64,000 nucleotides of DNA. Source: CBDCVN01 sp965223585 (lineage in GTDB: Bacteria; Deinococcota; Deinococci; Deinococcales; Trueperaceae). This document shows positions 51,731-61,040 of this stretch, piece by piece (the first letter of the stretch is position 1; the number at the start of each line of letters is the position of its first letter). The DNA lies in NCBI GenBank assembly GCA_965223585.1, contig CBDCWW010000024.1, forward strand, positions 682,001-746,000. Reading direction: 5' to 3'. Both the position numbers and the translations under genes were made by a program. The notes under the pieces are model-generated. The model did no database searches, was not told the origin of the DNA, and was given only the letters and a program-made list of their open reading frames with translations.

Positions 51731-53629
51731 ATGATTAAGATGTTGTTTGCTATCAAGCACTCTCTTCACAAAATATTAACTGATTTAGTTATATGGACTT
51801 TGGCTACACCAGCAGCATTCATCCTTCGCTATGATGGTGATGTGCCTCAACCAGCTTACAACTCACTTTTAGTTGTTAGCTTACTAGCCCTTTTCATAAA
51901 GCTAATGAGTATTTTTTTGTTTAGATTGTACTTGCCATCTTGGCAGCATATATCTTTACAGGACGTACAATTACTAGCAAGAGCTATAACTATTGTTACT
52001 TTGGTGCTTATGGCCATACTTTTTCTTGCCCACCCTTATTTAAAAGGCTTACCACGTTCTGTACCATTCATAGATGGCCTTATATCACTTGCTACTTTAA
52101 CAGGAATACGTTTTGGAGTACGTTCTTGGTATGAATATAGAAAAAGACTAGGAATGGATCTTAAGGAATTTAAACGAGTTCTTATAGTGGGTGCTGGGGA
52201 AACAGGCTCATTAATAGCTAAGGGTATAAAAGCTCATCCAGAAACAGGCCTAAAACCTTTTGGTTTTGTAGATGATGCTCCTAGTAGATCTGGTCAAAGA
52301 ATTGCGGGTACAACAGTTTTAGGCACTATAGATAAATTGACAAATATAGTTGATGAACACAAAATAGATGTGATTATTATTGCTATACCTTCGGCAAAAG
52401 GTAAGCTAATCAGAAAGATCGTACGCCTAGCTTCTATTGCAAATAGACAGGTTAAATATCATATAGCTCCGGATGTTTACGGTATGCTTTCTGAAAAAAC
52501 CCCCCTTGAAACTATTCGTGAAGTCAAAGCTGAAGATCTGTTGCGCCGCATCCCCATTAAATTAAATACTGATTTTATAGCAGATTATTTGAGACAAAAG
52601 AACGTACTAATAACAGGTGCAGGAGGCTCGATAGGTTCAGAATTGGTTAGGCAAATTGCTGACTTTTCCCCTGAAAAGCTGATCTTATTTGATTGCTCAG
52701 AAGATAATATTTATAGACTCGAGCAAGAATTAAGCCAAAATAATAGTTTGCCGTCTAATTGCGTAAGCATAATAGGAGATGTATGTAATTACGAACGCCT
52801 CAAGAACGTATTTCAAAGGCATGCTCCACAGGTTGTTTTTCATGCTGCAGCTTATAAGCATTTACCACTTATGGAAAGAAATCCTGAGGAGGCTGTGTTT
52901 AATAATATTATAGGTACCAAAAATGTTGTTGATGCTGCTTTACTTTATGGAGTTTCAAATTTAATAAATATATCTACTGATAAGGCAGTTAATCCCACAT
53001 CTGTTTTAGGAGCATCAAAGTATGTTGCAGAGTGCCTTGTGCAAGAGGCATCTTTGCGAGTTGGTAAAGGACAATACTTTGTTTCTGTACGTTTTGGTAA
53101 TGTTTTAGGTAGTAAAGGGAGCGTTATTCCCCTTTTTAAACGTCAGATAAGTAATGGAGGGCCTGTTACTATAACTCATTCTGAAATTAAACGATTCTTT
53201 ATGACTATTCCTGAAGCAGTGCAACTTTTATTACAAGCGGGAATACTAGGGGATAATAGTGTCATTTACATTTTGGACATGGGGGATCAAGTTAAGATCT
53301 TAGACTTGGCTAAAGATTTAATTAGCTTATCAGGTTTAGAGCCTAATGACGTGCCTATTGAATTTTCAGGTTTGCGCCCCGGTGAAAAGCTTTATGAAGA
53401 ACTTTTTAACAAAGAAGAAAAGAAAATACTCACTTCACACGAGAGAATCTTTATTGCTAGGCGAAGTCACGTTGATGGAGAGAAATTATCAAGTGTAGTT
53501 GAAAAACTGAAGGTTGCTGCTTTAGAAGCTGGGGGAGCTACTATACGCAGTATTCTTAATGAATTTGTTGAAGGTGCTCAGCTTAAAGATGCTGAGTTTA
53601 AGGAATTTAAGGGAACTGTAGCAGCATAA
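51731..53629 (+). CDS. nucleoside-diphosphate-sugar dehydratase/epimerase, CapD/WbpM-like
   Basis: The 632-aa membrane protein has four N-terminal TM helices (about residues 10-140), a first Rossmann domain (KRVLIVGAGETGSLIAKGI), and a C-terminal SDR domain with VLITGAGGSIGSELVRQI near 290, FHAAAYKHLPLMERNPEEAV, and NISTDKAVNPTSVLGASKYV. The family makes UDP-4-keto-6-deoxy sugars for surface glycans. It is the long, WbpM-type form. It fits functionally with the Wzm/Wzt exporter, although that lies 50 kb away. Confidence 0.9.
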   Translation: MIKMLFAIKHSLHKILTDLVIWTLATPAAFILRYDGDVPQPAYNSLLVVSLLALFIKLMSIFLFRLYLPSWQHISLQDVQLLARAITIVTLVLMAILFLAHPYLKGLPRSVPFIDGLISLATLTGIRFGVRSWYEYRKRLGMDLKEFKRVLIVGAGETGSLIAKGIKAHPETGLKPFGFVDDAPSRSGQRIAGTTVLGTIDKLTNIVDEHKIDVIIIAIPSAKGKLIRKIVRLASIANRQVKYHIAPDVYGMLSEKTPLETIREVKAEDLLRRIPIKLNTDFIADYLRQKNVLITGAGGSIGSELVRQIADFSPEKLILFDCSEDNIYRLEQELSQNNSLPSNCVSIIGDVCNYERLKNVFQRHAPQVVFHAAAYKHLPLMERNPEEAVFNNIIGTKNVVDAALLYGVSNLINISTDKAVNPTSVLGASKYVAECLVQEASLRVGKGQYFVSVRFGNVLGSKGSVIPLFKRQISNGGPVTITHSEIKRFFMTIPEAVQLLLQAGILGDNSVIYILDMGDQVKILDLAKDLISLSGLEPNDVPIEFSGLRPGEKLYEELFNKEEKKILTSHERIFIARRSHVDGEKLSSVVEKLKVAALEAGGATIRSILNEFVEGAQLKDAEFKEFKGTVAA

Positions 53630-54353
53630 TTATTGCCCCATTATTGTAAACCACTCCTACTCTTTGACCAGCCACTATATATGCACGTAGCAGTACATCA
53701 TTGGATATGTTCCAACTATTTACTGCTGTTACATCAACATTTCGGGCTTTACTAATAGAACTTTCCCACAGTGTTTTAAAAGTAGTTTCATCATCATTTA
53801 CATAAGCGCACACAGGAGTACCGGGCATATTATTATGAACTTCTTGTGGGCAGTCAACTTCTCGAGCACTTAAATAAGTAAACATTTGCTCCGCAAATTT
53901 GCGTTGCAAAGAAAGCAAGCTACTCTCTTGTAATGCCCTAAAGACTTCTGAACTTAGTAAAGCAGAATTGCCTCCAGCATAATTGAAAGCCATTTGACCA
54001 GCATCATTTTGAAAGCTTACATCTGCACCTGCCTCGATTAAAGCTCGTGACACCTCCGGATTGGGATTGTCACGCACAGCATACATTAAAGCAGTCCATC
54101 CTGCTATAGTTTTAGCATTTATGTTAGCGCCTGCGTCAAGTAGCGTTTTTACTATTCTAGGGTCTTGGTTCGCTGTTGCTGCATACATAAGGGGAGTTTG
54201 ACCGTACTCATCAGCAACATTTACGTTTTGACCAGAATTTATAGCACTGTGAACATCATTTAAGCTGCCATCACGACACAATGCTAAGAAGTCTTGCTGA
54301 GCAAAAATCACCCCTAAGTTTGTTAATAAAAAAAGCATACATAACTTTTTCAT
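53607..54353 (-). CDS. exported ankyrin-repeat protein
   Basis: The 248-aa protein has a signal peptide (MKKLCMLFLLTNLGVIFAQQ) and three to four ankyrin repeats between residues 25 and 150 (GQTPLMYAAT, GWTALMYAVR, GADVSFQNDAGQMAFNYAGG). A C-terminal domain with Cys (CPQEVHNNMPGTPVC) follows. It overlaps the end of the convergent capD-like gene by 23 bases. The binding partner is unknown. Confidence 0.82.
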   Translation of the reverse strand: MKKLCMLFLLTNLGVIFAQQDFLALCRDGSLNDVHSAINSGQNVNVADEYGQTPLMYAATANQDPRIVKTLLDAGANINAKTIAGWTALMYAVRDNPNPEVSRALIEAGADVSFQNDAGQMAFNYAGGNSALLSSEVFRALQESSLLSLQRKFAEQMFTYLSAREVDCPQEVHNNMPGTPVCAYVNDDETTFKTLWESSISKARNVDVTAVNSWNISNDVLLRAYIVAGQRVGVVYNNGAIIMLLQFP

Positions 54354-54697
54354 GACTGTTTTACTCCTGAGGCTTGGACTCGTAAATTTGATTCTAAAGC
54401 TTGAAAGCTAGAAATTAATGAGTCGAAAGTGAAGAATATAAACTCCAAAATATTACTTCATAAGCTTCATCTAGTACATGTTAACGTGAGCTGATTTGAT
54501 AAGAGTTATCGAATTGTACACATTTAGTTACTCAAATGTTGCTGCCAATACCTACAACTCAAATTTGAATTTGAGGAACCTACCTGAAAGGAACAAGGGC
54601 ATGTAAAACACATGTAAGGACCGTTCTTTCCAGAACTTAGAGTAGTTTATTTACACGGTATGTACAGTGACAGTGTTTTTGCCCTTACACGATAATA
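54354..54697. other. intergenic region upstream of the parvulin gene
   Basis: This is 344 AT-rich bases between divergent genes. An 18-bp palindrome lies at 54558-54575, and GATAAT sits just before the ATG of the parvulin gene. Nothing else is supported. Confidence 0.4.
54558..54575. promoter_or_regulatory. 18-bp palindrome, possible operator
   Basis: CTCAAATTTGAATTTGAG is a near-perfect palindrome about 120 bases before the parvulin gene and about 205 bases before the ankyrin gene. It could be a dimeric regulator site. Confidence 0.3.
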
Positions 54698-56731
54698 ATG
54701 AAAAACTTTTTCTACATAGCGTTCTTTTTTCTAGCTATTTTTTCTTTTACTTACACTCAGGAAGAAATTCCAGAAGATCCAATAGTAATTAGGCTAGATG
54801 AACGTGACGTTCCTCTTAGTGAATTTGATAGTCGTTTTAATATATTTTTAGGTAGCATAGCTATGCAACAAGGAATGCCTCTAACAGAAGAGACAAGTGC
54901 ACAGCTCAGTTTTTTAAAACCTCAATACCTCGAGCAGTTAAGTAATGAAATAGTACTTCTAAATGAAGCTAAGAAACGAGAATTGAGTATTTCTGATGAA
55001 GATGTTGATAAACAAATAAATGAAATAAAAAGCCGTATTCCTACACAAAACGACTTTGAGGAAATTTTAAAGCAAGCAGGTTTCTCAGGCGAGGCGGAGT
55101 TACGCACTCTTATACATGAGGGAGAAACTATTCGTTTGCTCATAGAGGCTTTACGTGAAGAAGTAGAAGTTAGTGATGAAGAGATAGAAAAGTTTTATGA
55201 AGAAAATAAGGAGTCTTTTAGTACTCCAGAAGAGGTTTGTGCGCGGCATATCTTGCTTGAAGCTGAAGAAGATGCCGGGGAAATACTTGCTGAACTCGAG
55301 CAAGATGCTGATTTTGCTGAATTGGCTAAAGAGCATAGCACAGGCCCAAGTGGTCCTAGAGGTGGTGATTTAGGTTGTTTTGGGCGTGGTCAGATGGTGC
55401 CTCCTTTTGATGAAGCTGTTTTTAATGCAGAGCAAGATAAGCCTACAGATATTATTGAAACTCAGTTTGGCTATCACATAGCACTTGTTTATGAAAAGCG
55501 CGAGGCAGGTCAACAACCTTTGGAACAAGTAGTTGATGAGGTACGCGAACAGCTTGCTAATGAGTCTTTAGATGGCATGGTAACTCAACTCCATGAAGAT
55601 AGTGGCATAGAAGTTTTTGAGAGCATCATTCTTTCTGATGTTGATTCTGAAGAAGCTGGGCCTGAAGGTGTTGAGGAACCTGAAGATACCGAAGAGTCTG
55701 AAGGGATTGAGAGTGAGGGAGCTGAGGAAGCTGAGGAAAGCGAAGACTCTGGATCTGAGGAAGTAGAAGAATCAGAAGAAGTTGAGGATGTTGAGGAAAG
55801 CGAAGGTGTTGAAGAGCCAGAAGAAATTGAAGAGTCCGAAGCTGATGAGGAAGGCGAAGACGCCGAATCTGAAGAGTCTGAAGGAGTTGAGGATGAGGAG
55901 TCCAAAGAAGTCGAAGAATCTGAGGATACTGAGGACACTGAAGGCACTGAACTTGAAGAGGTAGAAGAACCAGAAGGCGCTGAAGAGTCTGAAGAAATGG
56001 AAAAATCAGAAGGCGTTGAGGATGCTGAAGAGACTGAGGAACCTGAGGATGCTGGGGAAACTGAAGGTACTGAGGAGTCAGAGGAATCTGAGGATGCTGA
56101 GCAAAGCGAAGGCGCTGAAGAAATCGAAGATAATGAATCTGAAGGAGTAGAAGAATCGGAAGAAGCTAAGGAAGTTGAAGAAATAGAAGAGTCTGAAGAC
56201 CCTGAATCTGAAGAAATAGAAGAATCAGAAGGCGCTGAAGAAACTGAGGATGCTGGGGAAACCGAAGGTATTGAGGAGGGGGCAGAAGAATCTGAGGGCG
56301 TTGAGGAAGGAGTAGCTGAAGAAGAAAGTGCTGGAGTAGGAGAAGTTACTGAAGGTAAAGTACCTGTAACTATGTTAGAGAACCTTAGCTTTTTGGATCC
56401 TGAAGTAGATATTGGATTAATGAAAGTCAGAGATTTGCTAGTATCTGCAGGAGATCCTGTACAAGAAGGTCAATTATTGCTTAGGGTTTTTTTTGATAAA
56501 GGTAATTTCCGTATTACTTCGCCACTAGCAGCTACTGTTACTGAGGTGCATGTTAGTGAAGGTGATGAAGTAACTATTGATCAAAAACTTGTAACACTAG
56601 ATCCTTTCTCTGGGGGTGCTACAGAAACAGAAGGGGAAGATGTTTTTGAAGATACTGCAGATGCAGATTATAAAGTAGTAGAAGAGTTAGAAGGTGTTGA
56701 GGAGTCCGAGGAAGTTGAGGGGGCCGAATAA
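54698..56731 (+). CDS. exported parvulin-type peptidyl-prolyl isomerase with acidic repeat and lipoyl-like domain
   Basis: The 677-aa protein has a signal peptide, a SurA-type N-terminal domain (residues 25-170), a rotamase domain (about 180-275, CARHILLEAEEDAGEILAEL, GPSGPRGGDLGCFGRGQMV), then about 220 residues of imperfect acidic repeats (EESEGVEEPE-like). A biotinyl/lipoyl-like hammerhead domain (about 545-640, VRDLLVSAGDPVQEGQLLLR and VTEVHVSEGDEVTIDQKLV) follows, and then more acidic sequence. No lipoylation Lys is evident. It probably assists folding of exported proteins. The in-frame acidic sequence continues beyond the TAA stop. Confidence 0.82.
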   Translation: MKNFFYIAFFFLAIFSFTYTQEEIPEDPIVIRLDERDVPLSEFDSRFNIFLGSIAMQQGMPLTEETSAQLSFLKPQYLEQLSNEIVLLNEAKKRELSISDEDVDKQINEIKSRIPTQNDFEEILKQAGFSGEAELRTLIHEGETIRLLIEALREEVEVSDEEIEKFYEENKESFSTPEEVCARHILLEAEEDAGEILAELEQDADFAELAKEHSTGPSGPRGGDLGCFGRGQMVPPFDEAVFNAEQDKPTDIIETQFGYHIALVYEKREAGQQPLEQVVDEVREQLANESLDGMVTQLHEDSGIEVFESIILSDVDSEEAGPEGVEEPEDTEESEGIESEGAEEAEESEDSGSEEVEESEEVEDVEESEGVEEPEEIEESEADEEGEDAESEESEGVEDEESKEVEESEDTEDTEGTELEEVEEPEGAEESEEMEKSEGVEDAEETEEPEDAGETEGTEESEESEDAEQSEGAEEIEDNESEGVEESEEAKEVEEIEESEDPESEEIEESEGAEETEDAGETEGIEEGAEESEGVEEGVAEEESAGVGEVTEGKVPVTMLENLSFLDPEVDIGLMKVRDLLVSAGDPVQEGQLLLRVFFDKGNFRITSPLAATVTEVHVSEGDEVTIDQKLVTLDPFSGGATETEGEDVFEDTADADYKVVEELEGVEESEEVEGAE

Positions 56732-56845
56732 GATAGTGAAGATTCCGAAGATGCTGAGGAAAATAGAAATACTGAATCAGAAGGTGCTAAGGACTCTGAG
56801 GATGCCGAGGTATCTGAAGATTCTGAGGATAAATCTGAAAACTGA
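56732..56845 (+). other. in-frame acidic continuation beyond the parvulin stop
   Basis: After GAA-TAA the same frame stays open for 37 further codons of the same DSEDSEDAEE composition, ending at TGA (56843-56845), 8 bases before the aminotransferase ATG. A single G-to-T change (GAA to TAA) would explain the premature stop; read-through is the alternative. Confidence 0.65.
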
Positions 56846-56853
56846 GGTTATCA

Positions 56854-58008
56854 ATGCTTCAACTGTCTGATACTGTAATTAACCTTAAAGCTTCGTCTAC
56901 CTTGGCTTTCAATGCAAAAGCACAAGAAATGCGTCGTTCTGGTGTTGATGTGCTTGCCATGACAGCAGGAGAACCAGACTTTCAGCCACCAGAGCATGTG
57001 TTACAAGCTGCCCATGAAGCGATTGACAAAGGTTTAACAAAGTATACTGTTCCTGATGGAATGCCTGAATTACGAGAGGCTGTTGTTGCGAAATTTAAGA
57101 GGGAAAATAACCTTGACTATGATCCCAAACAAATTATAGTTTCAACTGGTGGTAAACAGGTTCTCTACAACGCTTTTAGAGCAGTTTTAAACCCCGGTGA
57201 TGAAGTTGTTGTACCAGCACCCTATTGGGTAACTTACCCTGCACAAGTGCAACTATCGGGTGGCGTAACTATTCCAGTAATGACTAAAGCTGAGGATGGT
57301 TTTGTTCCAAGTATAGAGGCAGTAAAGTCGGTTGTTACTGATAGAACCAAGATTATTGTCCTTAATTCGCCTTGTAATCCTACAGGAGCAGTGTATCCTC
57401 GAGAAACAGTGAAAGCCATCGTAGAATTCGCTGCCCAGCATAATATTTGGGTATTTACTGATGATCTTTATGAACACCTTATTTATGAAGGCGAGTTTAC
57501 CCCAGCTGCTTCTTTTGCCCCAGACAAGACATTAATTATACACGGGGCTAGTAAAGCTTATGCTTTAACAGGCTGGCGTATAGGTTATGGAGCTGGTCCT
57601 AGAGACTTAATTCAGGCTATGAATCGCTTGCAAGGTCAAGTAACTAGTGGAGCAAATTCTATTGCTCAGTATGCCGTAATAGCTGCACTTAATGAGATTG
57701 AAAAAACAAAACAGTTTATTGAAATGACGAAAGTAGCTTATATAAAACGTCGAGATGCTTTGATTGAGGGGTTAAACAAGCTGGGCCTAACAGCTCCTAG
57801 ACCCAAAGGGGCTTTTTATGTTATGGCGAATGTAAGTAAAATTGATCCTGATGAAAACAAAGCTGCCCTTAGAATTTTAGAAGAAGCCCATGTAGGTGTG
57901 GTTCCCGGCACTGATTTTCGTGCGCCTAGCCAAGTACGCTTAAGTTATGCTACTAGCTTAGAAAATATTCAGGCTGCTCTCGAGCGTATCAGTAAGTTTT
58001 TAGCTTAA
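56854..58008 (+). CDS. aspC: class I PLP-dependent aminotransferase (aspartate aminotransferase type)
   Basis: The 384-aa protein has the N-terminal TAGEPDFQPPEHV, the cofactor segment SPCNPTGAVYPRE, the PLP-binding GASKAYALTGWRIGYG (Lys near 230) and the C-terminal Arg in VRLSYATS. This is the Thermus-type aspartate/prephenate aminotransferase subgroup. It is followed by a DM13 protein 15 bases downstream. Confidence 0.9.
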   Translation: MLQLSDTVINLKASSTLAFNAKAQEMRRSGVDVLAMTAGEPDFQPPEHVLQAAHEAIDKGLTKYTVPDGMPELREAVVAKFKRENNLDYDPKQIIVSTGGKQVLYNAFRAVLNPGDEVVVPAPYWVTYPAQVQLSGGVTIPVMTKAEDGFVPSIEAVKSVVTDRTKIIVLNSPCNPTGAVYPRETVKAIVEFAAQHNIWVFTDDLYEHLIYEGEFTPAASFAPDKTLIIHGASKAYALTGWRIGYGAGPRDLIQAMNRLQGQVTSGANSIAQYAVIAALNEIEKTKQFIEMTKVAYIKRRDALIEGLNKLGLTAPRPKGAFYVMANVSKIDPDENKAALRILEEAHVGVVPGTDFRAPSQVRLSYATSLENIQAALERISKFLA

Positions 58009-58023
58009 TAGAAAGGAGATGGT

Positions 58024-58683
58024 ATGAGTAATAAAATAAAAATAATTATCGGAGTGATAATCCTTGCTGCTATTGTTGTTATTGGTTGGTACCTTGCATC
58101 ACCACTATTTATAAACCGCACAGTTAATGAAGATTTCCCTATAAATTTACCTTCAGTTGAAGAGGCAAGTGCAATGCCTGCAGAAGAAATTGAAAGCATG
58201 CTTATAGGAGCAATGGAAGAGGTAAATGGCTTAAGTGATGATGAAAAGATAAAAGTAGAAGGACGTTTCCAAGAGCTAGCAGCGCTTATGCCTGATAAAA
58301 CTATGGATGATGAGATGCCTAGTTCTAGTAGCGATGAGACAAAAGCTCTAAAAAAAGGTCAATTTGTTGATGCTGATAGTTTCCATAAAGGCTCAGGCAA
58401 AGCAACTATTTACCGACTAGCTGCTCAGAATCGAATTCTACGCCTTGAAGATTTTAGAGTTACTAATGGGCCTGATTTACATGTAATTTTATCAAGTAAC
58501 CCTAATCCAACTAACAGGTCAGATATTGGTAATGATTATGTAGATTTGGGTTCACTTAAAGGTAACCTAGGCAATCAAAATTATGATATTCCTGCTAATG
58601 TTAAAGTGGCTGATTATGAAAGTGTTGTAATTTATTGTCAGCCCTTCCATGTTGTATTTGCGACCGCCACACTCTCGAGGTGA
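58024..58683 (+). CDS. membrane-anchored DM13-domain protein
   Basis: The 219-aa protein has an N-terminal TM helix (residues 5-28), a linker rich in Glu and Met, and a C-terminal DM13 domain (about 110-215; GQFVDADSFHKGSGKATIYR, LRLEDFRVTNGPDLHVILSS, VVIYCQPFHVVFATATL) with the domain's Cys. DM13 proteins are proposed to be redox-linked. AAGGAG precedes the ATG. The argH start (GTGA) overlaps its stop. Confidence 0.85.
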   Translation: MSNKIKIIIGVIILAAIVVIGWYLASPLFINRTVNEDFPINLPSVEEASAMPAEEIESMLIGAMEEVNGLSDDEKIKVEGRFQELAALMPDKTMDDEMPSSSSDETKALKKGQFVDADSFHKGSGKATIYRLAAQNRILRLEDFRVTNGPDLHVILSSNPNPTNRSDIGNDYVDLGSLKGNLGNQNYDIPANVKVADYESVVIYCQPFHVVFATATLSR

Positions 58684-60068
58684 GCAAAGAAAAGCAACAA
58701 GAACGTATGTGGGGGGGACGTTTTTTAGACGAAACAGATAAATTAGTTCAAGAGTTTAATGCCTCAATAAATGTAGATAAACGGCTTGCTGCCCAAGACA
58801 TTGAAGGTTCCATAGCTCATGCAACCATGCTGGCAGAGCAAAATATTCTGACTAAAGAAGAAGCCAAACAGATTATTGAGGGTCTAAAGAATATTCTGGT
58901 GGATATTGAGGGAGGTAATTTTACTTGGTTAGTTGAACTCGAAGATGTTCATATGAATATTGAAAGGGAACTTACCAATAGAATAGGGGCTGTAGCAGGT
59001 AAATTACACACTGCTCGCAGTCGTAACGATCAAGTGGCAACAGATCTTAGATTGTGGCTTAGGCAAGAAACACAAGAGATTGTAACTCTACTTAAGGAAT
59101 TACAGAGAGTTTTTGTAGAATTAGCTGAAAAACATCTTGAGGTGGTATTACCCGGTTATACACATTTGCAGGTAGCTCAACCAGTCCTTTTTTCCCATCA
59201 CATGTTGGCATATTTTGAGATGTTTAGCCGAGATGAGCAACGTTTTCAAGATGCACTTAAGCGAATCAATGTTTCTCCTTTAGGTTCAGGAGCACTAGCT
59301 GGTACAGGCTTTCCTATTAATCGTGAACGCACAGCAGAGCTCTTAGATTTTAATAACCCCAACCATAATTCACTTGATGGTGTTTCTGATCGTGATTTTG
59401 CTTTGGAGTTTCTGGCAAATTGCTCCATAGCTATGATGCACTTTTCCCGTCTTAGTGAAGAGCTTATTTTGTGGTCCAGTCAAGAGTTTGGCTTTGTTAC
59501 CTTGCCTGATAGCCATACTACAGGCAGTTCTATAATGCCCCAAAAGAAGAACCCTGATGTTTGTGAACTGGTGCGTGGTAAAACAGGTAGAGTTTATGGC
59601 AATTTAATGAGCTTACTTACTGTAATGAAGGGGTTACCATTAGCTTATAACAAGGATATGCAAGAAGATAAAGAAGGTATTTTTGACAGTGCTGATACAC
59701 TTAAAGTAGCACTTAAATTACACATGGATATGCTTCCCAAGATAGAGCTAAATTCTGAGCGCAGCTACTACAGTGCAGGACGTGCTTTCAGCAATGCTAC
59801 TGATTTGGCAGATTATCTGGCAAAAAAGGGTTTGCCTTTTCGCAAAGCCCATGAAGTTGTTGGAAACCTAGTGGCTTTGGCTTTAAAAGAAGGTAAGGAC
59901 TTACAAGAATTAGATCTAAAAAAAATGCAAAGTCTTTCAAAGTTTATTGATGAGGATGTATACAATGTGCTTAAGTTGGAAAATGTTATAAATGCTCGCT
60001 CTAGTTACGGAGGAACTGCTAAAAGTTCGGTTGAGCAGCAAATTAGTATAGTTAGGGCAAAGGTGTAA
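58680..60068 (+). CDS. argH: argininosuccinate lyase
   Basis: This enzyme cleaves argininosuccinate to arginine and fumarate. The GTG at 58680 gives MSKEKQQERMWGGRFLDETD and overlaps the DM13 stop by 4 bases; an upstream in-frame ATG lies inside the DM13 gene. Motifs are HTARSRNDQVATD near residue 107, VLPGYTHLQVAQP and the signature GSSIMPQKKNPDV near 280. The length is 462 aa. No other arg gene is in the window. Confidence 0.93.
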   Translation: MSKEKQQERMWGGRFLDETDKLVQEFNASINVDKRLAAQDIEGSIAHATMLAEQNILTKEEAKQIIEGLKNILVDIEGGNFTWLVELEDVHMNIERELTNRIGAVAGKLHTARSRNDQVATDLRLWLRQETQEIVTLLKELQRVFVELAEKHLEVVLPGYTHLQVAQPVLFSHHMLAYFEMFSRDEQRFQDALKRINVSPLGSGALAGTGFPINRERTAELLDFNNPNHNSLDGVSDRDFALEFLANCSIAMMHFSRLSEELILWSSQEFGFVTLPDSHTTGSSIMPQKKNPDVCELVRGKTGRVYGNLMSLLTVMKGLPLAYNKDMQEDKEGIFDSADTLKVALKLHMDMLPKIELNSERSYYSAGRAFSNATDLADYLAKKGLPFRKAHEVVGNLVALALKEGKDLQELDLKKMQSLSKFIDEDVYNVLKLENVINARSSYGGTAKSSVEQQISIVRAKV

Positions 60069-60138
60069 TAAAAAAACTTTTTAACAAGAAGATTTTTCTT
60101 AAAATTATTTATTGTTGTAAGGGGGATTTTTATAAAAA

Positions 60139-60200
60139 CCCTACTCAAAAAGTTAAATAAATATGCTGACCGCAAGCAAAAATTCAGCTTTTTGAGTAAG
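60139..60200 (-). repeat. nested-stem 3' element, copy A
   Basis: An outer stem CTACTCAAAAAG/CTTTTTGAGTAAG encloses an inner stem GCTGA/TCAGC with a loop GCAAGCAAAAAT. It lies 3' of the first Cache-like gene, after its terminator. It ends on the minus strand with a run of T. A second copy lies behind the paralog at 62117-62176. Confidence 0.6.
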
Positions 60201-60228
60201 GAGTGAAAGGCAAACTAGCAAAGAGCAA

Positions 60229-60248
60229 AAAATAGCTAGAGCTATTTT
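60229..60248 (-). terminator. terminator of the first Cache-like gene
   Basis: AAAATAGCT and AGCTATTTT form a perfect inverted repeat 10 bases after the stop, followed by T residues on the minus strand. Confidence 0.55.
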
Positions 60249-60257
60249 ACTTAGAGG

Positions 60258-60989
60258 TCATTCAGTAGGGGCTAGGGCACCATCTTCCTCTGCTAATTGA
60301 TCAGGAGTGATTTGTAAGCAAATGGTTGTGTCACCTGATGGTGCACATACAAATTGAGCATCGGCTTCATAAGAAGGCCAATAAGGACCAACACCACTTA
60401 CAAATAAAGCACCACTATCAACAGAGCCTGCATAAGCCTCACCAAGTCCAGAGTCAGCAAAGCTACCATCAACAAGATTTGTTCCTAGATCAGTTTCTTT
60501 ATATACTGTGTAAGCAATGTTACCATCTGCATCAACAAAAAAGTAGTCATAGGAGCCATCTGCAGCTAGGCTGTCTCGTAGGCCGGGATGACACTCTGCA
60601 TGTGTAGCTGACCAAGCAGATCCATCTCCAGCGTCATCAAGTCCATCTTTAGCACCTAATTCGTAAGTATCATTTGCTAAATAATGATACTGAAGGTAGT
60701 TACCTTTGTCATCTAGAGCGTCAAGTTTAGCTTGTACATCGGGGTCTGCCCCCTCATTTGCGTCCCCATAAGCTGCTGTAAAAGGATCTTCGTAGTAACC
60801 AGCAACAGTTCCTGCCATATCTCCATCGACAGTAGCTTCTAGGGCAGCATAGTCAGCTACAAGTCGGTCAGCGCAATCAGCGGCACTTGCTACAAGGGCT
60901 TCTAGGTCAGCTTCACTTGTGGCGAAAACTGGCTGAATAAGAAGAGCAAAGGCAAAAATTCCCACTATCAAACTAATAAATTTTTTCAT
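60258..60989 (-). CDS. secreted Cache-like sensor-domain protein (paralog 1)
   Basis: The 243-aa protein has a signal peptide (MKKFISLIVGIFAFALLIQP) and then one extracellular sensor-like domain. The segments KGNYLQYHYLANDTYELGAK, AECHPGLRDSLA, IAYTVYKETDLGTNL, and PYWPSYEADAQFV match the periplasmic sensor of many chemoreceptors and cyclases. Here it is a free secreted protein with no TM or signalling domain. It contains several Cys. AGAGGAAA precedes the ATG. A tandem paralog lies at 62213-62938. Confidence 0.75.
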   Translation of the reverse strand: MKKFISLIVGIFAFALLIQPVFATSEADLEALVASAADCADRLVADYAALEATVDGDMAGTVAGYYEDPFTAAYGDANEGADPDVQAKLDALDDKGNYLQYHYLANDTYELGAKDGLDDAGDGSAWSATHAECHPGLRDSLAADGSYDYFFVDADGNIAYTVYKETDLGTNLVDGSFADSGLGEAYAGSVDSGALFVSGVGPYWPSYEADAQFVCAPSGDTTICLQITPDQLAEEDGALAPTE

Positions 60990-61040
60990 GGTTTTCCTCT
61001 CTAAAAATGCTTTAGTGGTGCAATCAGTGTTTTAAACACT

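Noticed and set aside
55585..55947. Serine-rich minus-strand open frame opposite the acidic repeats
   Set aside because: Poly-Ser arises as the complement of Glu-rich codons; it has no ribosome-binding site.
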